Shown: positions 1 through 9,064, counted from the stretch's first letter. The stretch: DNA of 64,000 bases from Paractinoplanes pyxinae (GCF_026626335.1 NZ_JAPNTZ010000002.1:186001-250000); one strand, 5' to 3'. Notes: generated by a model not told the origin, from the letters alone. Numbers and translations are program-made.

Positions 1-252
1 CTGCCGCCGGCCGATGTCGTCCGGGCCTTTCAAGCCCTGATCGCCTATGCGGCGGCCGGGCTGCAGATGGCGGTCGACGCGGGGGAGCGGGATGCGCGCT
101 GGCAGCAGGTTAGCGACGCCATGGAGGGCCTGCCCGGTGATCAGATGCCCGTGGTGGGCTCGGCCGAGCAGTTCGAGTACGGCCTGCGGCTGCTGCTCAA
201 CGGCATCCGGCTCGAGGGCGAACAAGCCCGCCGCCTTACGCGAGAGCGGTGA
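1..252 (+). CDS. TetR-family regulator, C-terminal fragment (5' truncated by window)
   Basis: An open frame runs from base 1 to a TGA at 250-252 and gives about 83 residues with no start inside the window that needs to be the real one. The end of the protein (EQFEYGLRLLLNGIRLEG) matches the closing amphipathic helix common in TetR/AcrR ligand-binding domains. The DNA-binding half lies upstream of the window. It converges on the DUF1772 gene, and its stop lies in the first copy of a 39-bp tandem duplication. Family assignment rests only on the C-terminal pattern, so it is moderate. Confidence 0.6.
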   Translation: MPPADVVRAFQALIAYAAAGLQMAVDAGERDARWQQVSDAMEGLPGDQMPVVGSAEQFEYGLRLLLNGIRLEGEQARRLTRER

Positions 253-295
253 CCAGGGCAACAAGCGCGCCGCCTTACGCGAGAGCGGTGACCAG
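222..295. repeat. 39-bp tandem duplication spanning two convergent gene ends
   Basis: Bases 222-256 and 261-295 are identical except for one base (228 C versus 267 G), with a period of 39 bp. Each copy contains both a TGA on the plus strand and a TTA (minus-strand TAA). The TetR fragment uses the TGA of copy 1 (250-252). The DUF1772 gene uses the TAA of copy 2 (275-277). Confidence 0.9.
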
Positions 296-721
296 CAGGG
301 CGAACGCGGCGATGATGACCGCGACGCGGAGGTAGTGGAAGCGGTCCCACCGGCTCATCTGCTGCTTCCAGTCTGCGGGCCGGGTCTCCGGCGTCCACGT
401 CTTGGCCCGGTTGTTGATCGGGACGAGCAGCAGGACCGACATGACCACGCTGACGATGAGCAGGGCGCCGGCCGTGATGACCAGGCCTGTGCCGCCGTCA
501 CCCCAGCCCGCGACGGCCCAGATCGCGACGAGGACCAGCGAGCTGATGTACCAGACCGGCATCGCGGCGCCGAGCATCCGGCCGCCGTGGGCGCGACCCA
601 GCTGACCGCTGTCGCCCGGGAGGGCGTCGAGGATCCGGTTGAGAACGACGGCGACGGCGAATTCGACCCCGACCATCACGCCGACGACCACCGTGGTGAC
701 AACTTGGAGCGAGGTGAGCAT
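275..721 (-). CDS. DUF1772 integral membrane protein
   Basis: The 148-aa product has four hydrophobic segments (about residues 5-28, 50-70, 80-100, 125-147), a size and layout typical of DUF1772 (anthrone-oxygenase-like) membrane proteins. The conserved LNRILDALP and the WDRFHYLR region before the last helix fit this family. The biochemical role of most members is unknown. It is divergent from a TetR gene starting at 813, with palindromes in between, so repression by that TetR is likely by analogy with many TetR/target pairs. The ATG at 721 is the only reasonable start. Confidence 0.8.
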   Translation of the reverse strand: MLTSLQVVTTVVVGVMVGVEFAVAVVLNRILDALPGDSGQLGRAHGGRMLGAAMPVWYISSLVLVAIWAVAGWGDGGTGLVITAGALLIVSVVMSVLLLVPINNRAKTWTPETRPADWKQQMSRWDRFHYLRVAVIIAAFALLVTALA

Positions 722-740
722 GACGACTCCATCCAGAATC

Positions 741-769
741 TAGCGTTGATAGCGAATGAAGCAACGCTA
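741..769. promoter_or_regulatory. Candidate TetR operator (inverted repeat TAGCGTTG/CAACGCTA)
   Basis: A perfect 8-bp inverted repeat lies at 741-748 and 762-769 with a 13-nt spacer, in the 91-bp gap between divergent DUF1772 and TetR genes. This is a normal position for an autoregulatory TetR operator. Its use by this regulator is inferred. Confidence 0.55.
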
Positions 770-790
770 TATCTGCTGTCGCTCGGTTGT

Positions 791-806
791 CTAGCGGTGC
801 TAGGAT
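791..806 (+). promoter_or_regulatory. Palindrome CTAGCGGTGCTAG overlapping a leaderless -10
   Basis: CTAGC-GGT-GCTAG at 791-803 is a perfect palindrome around three bases. It overlaps TAGGAT (801-806), a good -10 element placed 6 nt before the ATG at 813, which suggests leaderless transcription of the TetR gene and a second operator half-site cluster. Confidence 0.45.
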
Positions 807-812
807 TTCTTC

Positions 813-1412
813 ATGTCGGTACAGGGACGCAAGGAGCGCGAACGAGCGGACCGCGAGCGGCTGATCCTGGCGACGGCCCGCGAACTCGCCGAGCAGCAGG
901 GGTGGGAGGCGGTGACCACCCGCCGGCTGGCCGAGCGCATCGAGTACAGCCAGCCCGTCCTCTACAGCCACTTCCGGGGCAAGCGCGAGATCATCGGCGC
1001 CGTCGCGCTGCAGGGTGCGGCCGAGATGGCGACGGCGTTGCGGGCCGCGGCGGCCACGGCCGACGAGCCGCGCGGGCGGGTCGCCGCCCTGGCTCAGGCC
1101 TACCTGGACTTTGCCGCCCGCAACCCGGCTGTCTACGACGCCATGTTCCAGCTCGACGGCGGCCTGGCGTTCGCCCAGGCGGACACCCCGGAACCGCTGA
1201 AGGAGGGGTTCGCCGCGTTGCTGGGCAGCCTGAGCGAGGTCGCGGGTGACGGCGTCGACCCAGGGCTGTTCACCGAGGTGTTCTGGGCGGCCCTGCACGG
1301 GCTGGCCACCCTGACCCGGGCGGGACGGCTGCCGTCCGAGCACGCCGAACGCCGGACGGAACTGCTGGTCGACCGGTGGGTTCAGAGCGGCCAGGAAGCC
1401 AAGCGCTCGTAG
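813..1412 (+). CDS. TetR/AcrR-family transcriptional regulator
   Basis: The 199-aa protein has an N-terminal helix-turn-helix (about residues 16-62: REL...GWEAVTTRRLAERIEYSQPVLYSHFRGKREI) followed by an alpha-helical ligand domain that ends with the FWAALHGLATLTR stretch typical of the 'WHG' C-terminal group. It probably represses the divergent DUF1772 gene. Start choice: the ATG at 813 is just after a -10 (801-806), so the mRNA may be leaderless. The last 31 bp overlap the convergent thpR gene. Confidence 0.85.
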   Translation: MSVQGRKERERADRERLILATARELAEQQGWEAVTTRRLAERIEYSQPVLYSHFRGKREIIGAVALQGAAEMATALRAAAATADEPRGRVAALAQAYLDFAARNPAVYDAMFQLDGGLAFAQADTPEPLKEGFAALLGSLSEVAGDGVDPGLFTEVFWAALHGLATLTRAGRLPSEHAERRTELLVDRWVQSGQEAKRS

Positions 1413-1861
1413 CGGCCCTCGCTGCTGCTCATCAGCTCGAACGACGTCACCGGCCACGGAGCGCCCTCATGAGCGGCCAAGGCACGGCGTAGGGCGCCGT
1501 CCGAGTGGTACGAGACTGTCAGGTGCGGACGGAACGGGCGATCGTCGCTGGGGAAACCGCCTAGGGTCAGCGCTTCCCGTACGTCTTCCCGCAGCTCAGC
1601 CAACTGCGCGAGATCACCCTCGACGCCGGCCCAGGCCGCCGAGCCGAACTGGCCGCCACCGCTCAGGCGCAGCTCGAACGGGCCGGGCGACGGCACGTCG
1701 GCCAGCACGGGCGCGACCGTCGACGGTGGCGCGTCGCCCAGGAAGACCAGGGTGAGATGCCACTTCTCGACAGGCGTCAGCCGTGAGGCGGGCGGGAGAA
1801 CACCGCGCAGCGCCTCCAGCGGAGACGCCGGCGGGAAGATGCCGACGAAGAGCCGCGTCAG
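1382..1861 (-). CDS. thpR: RNA 2',3'-cyclic phosphodiesterase / 2'-5' RNA ligase (2H family)
   Basis: The protein (about 159 aa) belongs to the 2H phosphoesterase superfamily: it begins TRLFVGIFPP and carries both signature tetrapeptides, HLTL (in KWHLTLVFLG) and HLTV (in PHLTVSYH), that form the active site for hydrolysis of cyclic 2',3'-phosphates. No ATG, GTG or TTG lies near the domain start. The best candidate is CTG at 1861-1859, which overlaps the TGA of sepH as CTGA, implying translational coupling. The C-terminus overlaps the convergent TetR gene by 31 bp. Function is well supported; the start codon is not. Confidence 0.8.
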   Translation of the reverse strand: MTRLFVGIFPPASPLEALRGVLPPASRLTPVEKWHLTLVFLGDAPPSTVAPVLADVPSPGPFELRLSGGGQFGSAAWAGVEGDLAQLAELREDVREALTLGGFPSDDRPFRPHLTVSYHSDGALRRALAAHEGAPWPVTSFELMSSSEGRYERLASWPL

Positions 1862-2934
1862 GACGACTCGCGGGCCGCGGGACCGCCCCCGAAGAGGACG
1901 TCGTCCCAGCTCGGGAGCCGCTTGCGGGGCTTCGCCTCGTCGGTCTCGGACGGCTGCTGACCCTGGCCGACCGTGCGCCGGGGGCGCAGGACCGCCAGCG
2001 ACGGCACGGCGGGAACCTCTTTGGGGAGGTCGGAGTCTTCGTCGAAGGCCGAGCCGGAACCGCCGCCGAGCAGGGCGGCGGCGCCACCGGCGACCGGGCG
2101 GCGCGGGGACTCGGCCGGGCCGGCGTCGAGGCTGCGGCCGCCGGACGGGCTGAGTGGACGGTCGAGCGAGGCCAGCAACGCGTCCCGGCCGGCCCGGATC
2201 GGGTCGCGGGTGGGGCGCTGCGGAGCCTCGGCGGCGGGCAGGCCGTGGCCGCCGCGGGCCGGTTCCGCCGTACGGGCCGGGCCGGGCAGGCCGTGGCCGC
2301 CCCGCTCGGTGAAGGCCCGCTCGGGCGCGGGTTCCTGCCCGAGGATCTGGGTCGGGCGCTCGGCGCACAGGTATTGCGCCATGTCGTCGTGCGGGGAGAC
2401 GACCTGGCGTCCCTTGTCGAGATCCCAGATGGCCTGGGCCGTCGCCTTGCCGGACGGCCAGGTGGCGACAATGCGCCACGTGCCGTCCTCACGCCGGAAC
2501 GCGTCCCACGAGATCTTCTCGGTGTCGATGCCGTGCTGGGACAGGCGGCTGTCGACCACCTCGGCCAGGGCGGCGCCGGAGTCGGAGGTCTTGAGGCGGG
2601 TGCGGCGCGCGTGCTGGGCCAGCATGGCCCGCTCTTGCAGCACCGGGCCCGCGTAGCGGAGCACCCGGTCGACCGGGACGCCGGCGATGCGGGCGACCTC
2701 TTCGGCCGACTCGCCGGAGCGAATGCGGGACTGGATGTCGCGCGGAGACAGGGAGGGCTGAGCGTCGGGCGCCATGACGGCGACCGCGGACCCGGGTGAG
2801 ACCGGGTGCCCCTCGTGACTGATCGCAGAAGAGATGCGGTCGTCGATGGGAAGAGCCAGGAGCCGGCCGACCTCATCGGCGAGCACCATGGCCTGACCGT
2901 CCTCGGAGAGGGCGACGAAGCGTACCGGCCGCAT
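1858..2934 (-). CDS. sepH: SepH, actinobacterial cell-division regulator (DUF3071)
   Basis: The 358-aa product begins MRPVRFVALSEDGQAMVLAD, the hallmark N-terminus of SepH/DUF3071, followed by a helix-turn-helix-like segment (SLSPRDIQSRIRSGESAEEVARIAGVP) at about residues 65-95 and a long, proline-rich, low-complexity tail ending in a conserved WDDVLFG motif. In Streptomyces and Mycobacterium SepH binds FtsZ and stimulates its assembly (family knowledge). The ATG at 2934 is preceded by GGAGG at a good distance, so it is chosen over longer frames. It overlaps thpR by 4 bp downstream. Confidence 0.92.
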   Translation of the reverse strand: MRPVRFVALSEDGQAMVLADEVGRLLALPIDDRISSAISHEGHPVSPGSAVAVMAPDAQPSLSPRDIQSRIRSGESAEEVARIAGVPVDRVLRYAGPVLQERAMLAQHARRTRLKTSDSGAALAEVVDSRLSQHGIDTEKISWDAFRREDGTWRIVATWPSGKATAQAIWDLDKGRQVVSPHDDMAQYLCAERPTQILGQEPAPERAFTERGGHGLPGPARTAEPARGGHGLPAAEAPQRPTRDPIRAGRDALLASLDRPLSPSGGRSLDAGPAESPRRPVAGGAAALLGGGSGSAFDEDSDLPKEVPAVPSLAVLRPRRTVGQGQQPSETDEAKPRKRLPSWDDVLFGGGPAARESS

Positions 2935-3018
2935 GCGTTGCCTCCGTCCCGTCGCGTTGGCCTGTGCCCCGAGAGTCAGCCACCCGGGCGCGTTTCGGAA
3001 CACGGTACGCGCCTTGGT

Positions 3019-3047
3019 CACCTAATGGTGGTATGCCACGCCGTCAA
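3019..3047 (-). promoter_or_regulatory. Candidate sepH promoter
   Basis: On the minus strand TTGACG (3047-3042) and TAGGTG (3024-3019) are separated by 17 nt, close to a housekeeping-sigma promoter, although the last -10 base is not T. It lies about 85 bp upstream of the sepH start and after the serC stop, so sepH-thpR can be transcribed independently of serC. Confidence 0.4.
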
Positions 3048-3089
3048 AGTGGCTGAGCTGCGATGATCATGAAAATTTACCGGTGCCAC

Positions 3090-4205
3090 TCAGAGCCGTT
3101 CGGCCACGTAATCGACGCAGGCGGTCAGGGCGGCCACGTCGGACGGCTCGACGGTGGGATAGAGCGCGACCCGCAGCTGGTTGCGGCCGAGCTTGCGGTA
3201 CGGCTCGGTGTCGACGATGTCGTTGGCCCGCAGCACTTTGGCGATCGCCGCCGCGTCGACCCCCTCGAAGTCGATCGTGGCCACCGCGGCCGAGCGCAGC
3301 ACGGGATCGGTGACGAACGGCGTCGCGTACGAGGATTTCTCGGCCCACCCGTAGATGACGGCCGCGCTCTCGGCGCTGCGCTTGACCGCCCACGAAAGAC
3401 CGCCCTGCGCGTTCATCCAATCGAGTTGCTCGGCGGCGAGGAACACTGTGGCCAGCGCCGGGGTGTTGTACGTCTGCTCGAGGCGGGACTGCTCGATCGC
3501 CGTGACCAGGTCGAGGAACTGCGGGATGTAGCGGCCGCTCGCCTTGATCTCGAAGGCCCGCTCGATCGCGGCCGGCGACATGAGGGCCATCCAGAGGCCG
3601 CCGTCGGAGCCGAGCGCCTTCTGCGGGGCCAGGTAGTAGACGTCCGTCTCGCGCAGGTCGACGTCGAGGCTGCCGCCGCCGGAGGTGGCGTCGGTGAGCA
3701 GCAGGGCGCCCTGGTCGGCGCCCTCGACCCGCCGGACCGGGACGGCCACGCCGGTCGACGTCTCGTTGTGGACCGAGGCGTACACGTCGATGCCGGCCTC
3801 GGCCTCGAGGAAGGCGGCCTGGCCACCGGGCGCCCGGTGCACCGTCGGCTCGGCCAGGAACGGCGCGTCCTTCACGGCCTTGGCGAACTTGGCCCCGAAC
3901 TCGCCGAACTCGGCGAACTGGGCCCGGTCGCGCACCAGGCCGAACGTCGCGACCTCCCAGAACGCGCTGGTGCCGCCGTTGGCCAGCACGACCTCGTAGC
4001 CCTCGGGCATGGCGAAGAACTCGGCCAGGCCGCGCCGCAGCCGGGCCACCTGGTCTTTCACCGTGCGCTGGCGGTGCGACGTGCCCAGGAAGGTGCGGGA
4101 CACCGCGGACAACGACTCGACGCCCTCGGGGCGCACCTTGCTCGGGCCGGAGCCGAAGCGTCCGTCGACGGGCTTGATCGAGTCAGGAATCCTGATGTCA
4201 GTCAC
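3090..4205 (-). CDS. serC: Phosphoserine aminotransferase
   Basis: The 371-aa protein is a class V PLP aminotransferase that converts 3-phosphohydroxypyruvate to phosphoserine in serine biosynthesis. It opens with KPVDGRFGSGPSKVRPEG, typical of the actinobacterial SerC subgroup; the PLP lysine is in YYLAPQKALGSDGG. Start is GTG at 4205, overlapping the citA stop by 4 bp (GTGA), so serC is coupled to citA. Length matches actinobacterial SerC. Assignment is firm. Confidence 0.93.
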   Translation of the reverse strand: MTDIRIPDSIKPVDGRFGSGPSKVRPEGVESLSAVSRTFLGTSHRQRTVKDQVARLRRGLAEFFAMPEGYEVVLANGGTSAFWEVATFGLVRDRAQFAEFGEFGAKFAKAVKDAPFLAEPTVHRAPGGQAAFLEAEAGIDVYASVHNETSTGVAVPVRRVEGADQGALLLTDATSGGGSLDVDLRETDVYYLAPQKALGSDGGLWMALMSPAAIERAFEIKASGRYIPQFLDLVTAIEQSRLEQTYNTPALATVFLAAEQLDWMNAQGGLSWAVKRSAESAAVIYGWAEKSSYATPFVTDPVLRSAAVATIDFEGVDAAAIAKVLRANDIVDTEPYRKLGRNQLRVALYPTVEPSDVAALTACVDYVAERL

Positions 4206-5314
4206 GAGGGCATGCTATGCGAAAGGGCCTCCCAGCCCTCGACCTGTTGCGGCTTGCGGGGGGCTGGTCCCACGTAGCGGACACGGGGGTAGACGTTGCG
4301 GCCCAGACGCTTCTGCTCGAGCACGTGCGCGCTCCAGCCGGCCACCCGGGCGCAGGTGAACATCGAGCTGAACATATGGCCCGGCACCTCGGCGAAGTCG
4401 AGCACCACGGCCGACCAGAACTCGACGTTCGTCGGCAGCGGCCGGTCGGGCTTGCGTTCGGCCAGTTCGGCCAGGGCGGCCTGCTCGAGCGCGGCCGCCA
4501 CGTCGTAGCGCGGGGCGCCGAGCTCGCGGGCGGCGCGCTTGAGCACACGGGCTCGCGGGTCTTCGGCGCGGTAGAGGCGGTGCCCGAAACCCATCAGGCG
4601 CTCGCCGCGGTCGAGGACTTCTTTCACGTACGCCCGGGCGTCGCCGCTTCGTTCGACGTCCTCGAGCATGGTGAGCACCCGGGACGGCGCGCCGCCGTCG
4701 AGCGGGCCGGACAGGGCGCCGATGCCGGACGAGATGCAGGCGGCCACGTCGGCGCCGGTCGAGGCGACCACGCGGGTGGTCAGCGTGGAGGCGCTCATGC
4801 CGTGCTCGGCGGCCGAGATGAAGTAGGCGTCGACCGCCTTGACGTGCCGCGGGTCGGGTTCGCCGCGCCAGCGCCGCATGAACCGCTCGACGATCGTGCC
4901 GGCCTTGTCGATGTCTTTCTGCGGCACGGCCGGCAGGCCCAGCCCACGGGCGGCCTGGGCCACGAACGAGAGCGCGGTCACCGACACCCGGGCCAGGTCG
5001 CGCCGGGCCTGCTCGTCGCTGATGTCGAGCAGCTGGCTGAGCCCCCAGTAGGGCGCGAGCATGGCCACCGCCGACTGCACGTCGACCCGGATGTCGCCCG
5101 AGTGCACCGGCACCGGGAACGGTTCCGCCGGTGGCAGCCCTGGCCCGAACCGCCCGTCGACGAGCAGTCCCCAGACGTCGCCGAAGGAGACCTGACCGAT
5201 CAGGTCCTCGATGTCGACGCCGCGGTACCGCAGCACGCCATCGGCCTCGTCGGGCTCGGCGATCTCGGTCTCGAAGGCGACCACGTCCTCGAGCCCGGGC
5301 TTGAAGTCGGTCAC
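4202..5314 (-). CDS. citA: Citrate synthase 2
   Basis: The protein condenses acetyl-CoA with oxaloacetate. The N-terminus (PGLEDVVAFETEIAEPDE...LRYRGVDIEDL) matches the mycobacterial CitA form, and catalytic region residues are visible in AAEHGMSASTLTTRV and MGFGHRLYRAEDPRA. With the GTG at 5314 the product is 370 aa, close to family length, and GGGAGG sits just upstream. A longer frame with ATG at 5350 exists but has a poor ribosome site. It is translationally coupled to serC (4-bp overlap) and divergent from pdxH. Confidence 0.9.
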   Translation of the reverse strand: MTDFKPGLEDVVAFETEIAEPDEADGVLRYRGVDIEDLIGQVSFGDVWGLLVDGRFGPGLPPAEPFPVPVHSGDIRVDVQSAVAMLAPYWGLSQLLDISDEQARRDLARVSVTALSFVAQAARGLGLPAVPQKDIDKAGTIVERFMRRWRGEPDPRHVKAVDAYFISAAEHGMSASTLTTRVVASTGADVAACISSGIGALSGPLDGGAPSRVLTMLEDVERSGDARAYVKEVLDRGERLMGFGHRLYRAEDPRARVLKRAARELGAPRYDVAAALEQAALAELAERKPDRPLPTNVEFWSAVVLDFAEVPGHMFSSMFTCARVAGWSAHVLEQKRLGRNVYPRVRYVGPAPRKPQQVEGWEALSHSMPS

Positions 5315-5494
5315 GACCCTCCCTGGGACAGAATGTTGTAGGTGTTTCATCTTGCTCGCCGGGTAACGGCGGGTCGACCCACCGGGATGTGCTCTCCGCG
5401 ACACCCATCCTCACCGACCTGACGTGGGGCCCGGAGCGACTTAGGGTCGTTTGCAGTGCTAACGATCGGCCGGACACCTGACGCGGGAGCTTTC

Positions 5495-6151
5495 GTGACC
5501 CTGGAACCACCCTCGCCCGCGAGCATGCGGCGCGACTACACCGCACGCGGGGCGCTCCTCGAGACCGACCTGGCGGCCGACTGGCGTACCCAGTTCGAGG
5601 CCTGGTTCACCGACGCCGCCGGGTTCGGGCTGCCCGAGCCGAACGCGATGATCGTGTCGACCGCGACGCCGGAGGGCCGGCCCAGCGCCCGTACGGTGCT
5701 GCTCAAGGAATACGACGAGCGCGGTTTCGTCTTCTTCACCAACTACGGCTCGCGCAAGGGTGGCGAGCTGGGCGCCAACCCGTACGCGAGCCTGGTCTTC
5801 CCCTGGTTCCCGATGCAGCGCCAGGTGCTGGTGACCGGGGCCGTCGAGCGGGTGAGCCGGGCCGAGACCGAGGCCTACTTCGCCACCCGGCCGCGCGGCT
5901 CGCAGCTGGGCGCGTGGGCCAGCCCGCAGTCGTCGGTGGTGCCGGGCCGGGAAAGCGTCGACGCCGCGTACGCCGAGGCCGAGCAGCGGTTCGCCGACGG
6001 GCCGGTGCCACCGCCCGAGCACTGGGGCGGGTTCCTGGTCGTGCCCGAGACGGTCGAGTTCTGGCAGGGACGCAGCAGCCGCCTGCACGACCGGTTGCGA
6101 TTCCGGCGTACGGAAAACGGGGTCTGGATCGTCGAACGGCTCGCTCCGTGA
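5495..6151 (+). CDS. pdxH: Pyridoxamine/pyridoxine 5'-phosphate oxidase
   Basis: The product (218 aa from the chosen GTG) is the FMN enzyme that makes pyridoxal 5'-phosphate. Typical features are [13 protein letters not shown] near the start, [27 protein letters not shown] (FMN phosphate binding), [18 protein letters not shown], and the closing [16 protein letters not shown]...W...RLAP. The GTG at 5495 has GGGAG upstream; an earlier GTG at 5456 would add 13 non-conserved residues. It overlaps the MFS gene (GTGA). Confidence 0.93.
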   Translation: MTLEPPSPASMRRDYTARGALLETDLAADWRTQFEAWFTDAAGFGLPEPNAMIVSTATPEGRPSARTVLLKEYDERGFVFFTNYGSRKGGELGANPYASLVFPWFPMQRQVLVTGAVERVSRAETEAYFATRPRGSQLGAWASPQSSVVPGRESVDAAYAEAEQRFADGPVPPPEHWGGFLVVPETVEFWQGRSSRLHDRLRFRRTENGVWIVERLAP

Positions 6152-7458
6152 GCCAGGATTCGGTCGAGGCCACGGAAAAGGTGGTCGAACGCAAGTCCTG
6201 GGTGATCGACATCCGGCCGTTGAAGGTCACCGCGTACCGCCGGATGTGGGTCGGCAACGGGCTCTCGTTCTTCGGCTTCCAGTTCACCTCGGTGGCCGTG
6301 CCGGTCGAGATGTACGCGATCACGAACTCCTCGGCCTGGGTCGGCCTGCTCGGCATCGCCGGCCTGATCCCGCTGCTGATCTTCGGGCTGTGGGGCGGCG
6401 CCGCGGCCGACGTGGTCGACCGGCGCAAGCTGCTGCTGGCCAGCTCGATGCTGGCCTGGATCGCCACCGTCGGCCTGCTGGTGCAGGCATTGTTCAGCGT
6501 GAACAGCGGATGGCTGCTGCTGGCGCTCACGGCGGTGCAGTCGGCCGGCTTCGCGATCAGCTCGCCCACCCGGCAGGCGATCATCCCGCGGATCGTGTCG
6601 CCCGGCCTGGTGCCCGCGGCCAACACGCTGGCCTACACGACCACCACGGCCGGCGGGGTGCTCGGACCGCTGGCGGCCGGCCTGATCTTCGCTGTCTCGG
6701 GCACGGGCACCGGTGTGACGGTCGCCTACGCCGTGGACGCGCTGCTGTTCACCGTCTCGTTCTGGGCCACCTGGAAGCTGCCGCCCATCCCGCCCGTCGA
6801 GCACGAGCCGGGCGAGGAGAAGCCCACCGCCGGCCTGCGCGGCATCCTGGTCGGCCTGCGCTTCCTGGTCACCCAGCCGGTGCTGCTGCTCTCGTTCGCG
6901 GTCGACATCGTGGCCATGGTCTTCGCCATGCCGCGGGCGCTGTTCCCCGAGGTGGCGGCCGACCGGTTCGGCGGCGAGGGCGCGGTCGGCTGGTTGTTCG
7001 CCGCGATCGCCATCGGCTCGGTGCTGGGCGGCCTGACCTCGGGCTGGATCGGCCGGGTGAAACGGCAGGGCGTGGCTCTGGTGATCGCCGTGGTGGGCTG
7101 GGGCGTGGCCATCGGGTTCTCCGGCCTGGCCCACAGTCTGTGGCTGATGGTGTTGCTGCTCGCCGTGGGCGGAGCGGCCGACCTGGTGAGCGCGGTCTAC
7201 CGGCAGTCGATCCTGCAGGTGTACGCGCCCGACCGGCTGCGCGGCCGCCTGCAGGGCGTCTTCACGGTCGTGGTCGCGGGCGGGCCGCGGCTGGGCGACC
7301 TGCGCGCGGGCGCCACCGCCGACTTCACGTCGACCACCGCCTCGTGGGCCGGCGGCGGCTTCGCGGCGGCCGGCCTGGCCGTCGTGCTCGCCGTCGCCTT
7401 CCCGGCCCTGGTCAAGTACCGGCCACCGGCCGCCACCGGCGACGACGCGAACCGATAA
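6148..7458 (+). CDS. MFS transporter (MFS_3/enterobactin-exporter-like)
   Basis: This 436-aa integral membrane protein has about 12 hydrophobic helices and the motif-A-like loop [15 protein letters not shown] after helix 2, the layout of the MFS_3 group that includes EntS-like exporters. The substrate cannot be read from sequence. GTG at 6148 overlaps the pdxH stop, so the two are co-translated. The C-terminal helices are followed by a short polar tail. The aldose epimerase gene follows after 10 bp. Confidence 0.82.
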   Translation: MSQDSVEATEKVVERKSWVIDIRPLKVTAYRRMWVGNGLSFFGFQFTSVAVPVEMYAITNSSAWVGLLGIAGLIPLLIFGLWGGAAADVVDRRKLLLASSMLAWIATVGLLVQALFSVNSGWLLLALTAVQSAGFAISSPTRQAIIPRIVSPGLVPAANTLAYTTTTAGGVLGPLAAGLIFAVSGTGTGVTVAYAVDALLFTVSFWATWKLPPIPPVEHEPGEEKPTAGLRGILVGLRFLVTQPVLLLSFAVDIVAMVFAMPRALFPEVAADRFGGEGAVGWLFAAIAIGSVLGGLTSGWIGRVKRQGVALVIAVVGWGVAIGFSGLAHSLWLMVLLLAVGGAADLVSAVYRQSILQVYAPDRLRGRLQGVFTVVVAGGPRLGDLRAGATADFTSTTASWAGGGFAAAGLAVVLAVAFPALVKYRPPAATGDDANR

Positions 7459-7468
7459 TGTCCAAGCC

Positions 7469-8389
7469 ATGACGAGTGTCGTTGCCGCGAAGTCCGGCAC
7501 CCAGTGGTCCATCGAGGCGGACGGGCAGAGCGCCGTCGTCGTGGAGGTCGGCGGCACGCTCCGCGGCTACTCCGCCGGCGGCGTGCCAGTGCTCGACGGC
7601 TTCGAGGCGGACGAGCTCTCCCCGGCGTCGGCCGGCCAGATCCTGGCCCCGTGGCCCAATCGCATCCGCGACGGGCAGTACACCTTCGAGGAGCAGAAGT
7701 ACCAGCTGGCGCTGACCGAGCCGGCCCGGCACAACGCCATCCACGGCCTGGTCAACTGGAGCCGCTGGACGCTGGTCGAGCAGAGCGCGTCGGCCCTGAC
7801 CCTCGAGTACGAGCTGCCGGCCCAGATCGGCTACCCGTGGTGGCTGACCCTGCGGACGACCTGGTCGATCTCGGCCGACGGTCTGCGCTGCGACCAAGAG
7901 GTCGTGAACAACTCGTCGTCCAACGCCCCCTGGGGCTACTCGGTGCACCCGTACGTGCAGCTGCCGGGCGTGAGCGTCGACGACACGCTCCTGCACGTGC
8001 CGGGCCGCACGCGCGTCGTGGCCGACGGCCGGCTGCTGCCGATCGGGGCCAACCCGGTGCCCGGCACCGAGTACGACTTCAGCGAGCCCCGCAAGATCGG
8101 CGACCTGGTCCTCGACACCACCTTCGGCGACATCAGCCACGACGCCGACGGCATCACCGAGGTGACCATCGCCGACCCGCACTCCGACCGCAAGGTCGTG
8201 GTCTGGGCCGACGACAAGTTCAAGTACTGGCAGGTCTTCTCGGGCGACACGCTGCACGGCGAGCGGTTCCGCCGCTCGGTCGCCATCGAGCCGATGACCT
8301 GCCCGCCGGACGCCTTCCGCACCGGCCGCGACCTGATCGTGCTGGCGCCGGGCGAGCGCTGGACCACCTCGTGGGGGATCAAGGGCTGA
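7469..8389 (+). CDS. Aldose 1-epimerase (mutarotase) family protein
   Basis: This 306-aa beta-sandwich protein interconverts anomers of hexoses or a related sugar. Conserved pieces are ILAPWPNRIRDGQY (substrate-binding Asn-Arg), HNAIHGLV and GYSVHPYV (catalytic histidines), and AIEPMTCPPDAF with the catalytic Glu. It follows the MFS gene by 10 bp, and its stop overlaps the next start (TGATG). Substrate specificity is not determined by what is visible. Confidence 0.9.
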   Translation: MTSVVAAKSGTQWSIEADGQSAVVVEVGGTLRGYSAGGVPVLDGFEADELSPASAGQILAPWPNRIRDGQYTFEEQKYQLALTEPARHNAIHGLVNWSRWTLVEQSASALTLEYELPAQIGYPWWLTLRTTWSISADGLRCDQEVVNNSSSNAPWGYSVHPYVQLPGVSVDDTLLHVPGRTRVVADGRLLPIGANPVPGTEYDFSEPRKIGDLVLDTTFGDISHDADGITEVTIADPHSDRKVVVWADDKFKYWQVFSGDTLHGERFRRSVAIEPMTCPPDAFRTGRDLIVLAPGERWTTSWGIKG

Positions 8390-9021
8390 TGGAATTCGAC
8401 GAGGTGGTCCGCCGGCGGCGGATGATCCGCAGCTACGACCCCGACCGCCCGGTCCCGGCCGAGCTGCTCGACAAGGTCGTCCGGCACGGCCTGCGGGCCC
8501 CCAGCGCCGGCTTCTCGCAGGGCTGGGGCTTCCTCGTGCTGACCGAGCAGAAGGATCGCGACCTCTACTGGGAGTCGACGACCGAGGGCGACCTGGGCGA
8601 CGCCAAGACCGACGAGGCGTGGAAGGGCGACTGGCTCACCCGCATGCGGACCGCCCCGGCGATCATCGTCTGCCTGTCCAACAAGTCGGCCTATCTGGAG
8701 CGGTACGCCCAGCCCGACAAGGGGTGGACCGATCGCAGCGAGTCGCACTGGCCGGTGCCGTACTGGGACATCGACACCGGCTTCGCCGCGCTGCTCATGC
8801 ACCTGAGCGCGGTCAACGAGGAGCTGGGGTCGTGCTTCTTCGGCATCCCGGTGCCCACGGTCCAGAAGTTCAAGGACGCCTTCGGGGTGCCGGCCGAATA
8901 CACGCCGATCGGCACCCTGACCGTTGGCTATCGGGCACCGGACAAGAGGTCTCCGTCACTCAAGCGCGGACACAAGCCGGTGGACGATGTGGTGCATCAT
9001 GGCCGATGGACCGCGGGCTAG
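8389..9021 (+). CDS. Nitroreductase-family FMN oxidoreductase
   Basis: The 210-aa protein has the nitroreductase opening MEFDEVVRRRRMIRSYDPDRPVP (Arg residues bind FMN phosphate), the LRAPSAGFSQGW segment for FMN/substrate, and the GTLTVGYRAPDKR closing strand. Such enzymes reduce nitro compounds or other electrophiles with NAD(P)H as dimers. The ATG overlaps the mutarotase TGA (TGATG). The physiological substrate is unknown. Confidence 0.87.
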   Translation: MEFDEVVRRRRMIRSYDPDRPVPAELLDKVVRHGLRAPSAGFSQGWGFLVLTEQKDRDLYWESTTEGDLGDAKTDEAWKGDWLTRMRTAPAIIVCLSNKSAYLERYAQPDKGWTDRSESHWPVPYWDIDTGFAALLMHLSAVNEELGSCFFGIPVPTVQKFKDAFGVPAEYTPIGTLTVGYRAPDKRSPSLKRGHKPVDDVVHHGRWTAG

Positions 9022-9064
9022 GCTGGTCGAGCATTCGCACAAGCTTCGGAGAGGGGGATCGGCC

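Noticed and set aside
5350..5404. Upstream start extensions of citA
   Set aside because: The GTG at 5314 has a better ribosome site and gives the family's usual length.
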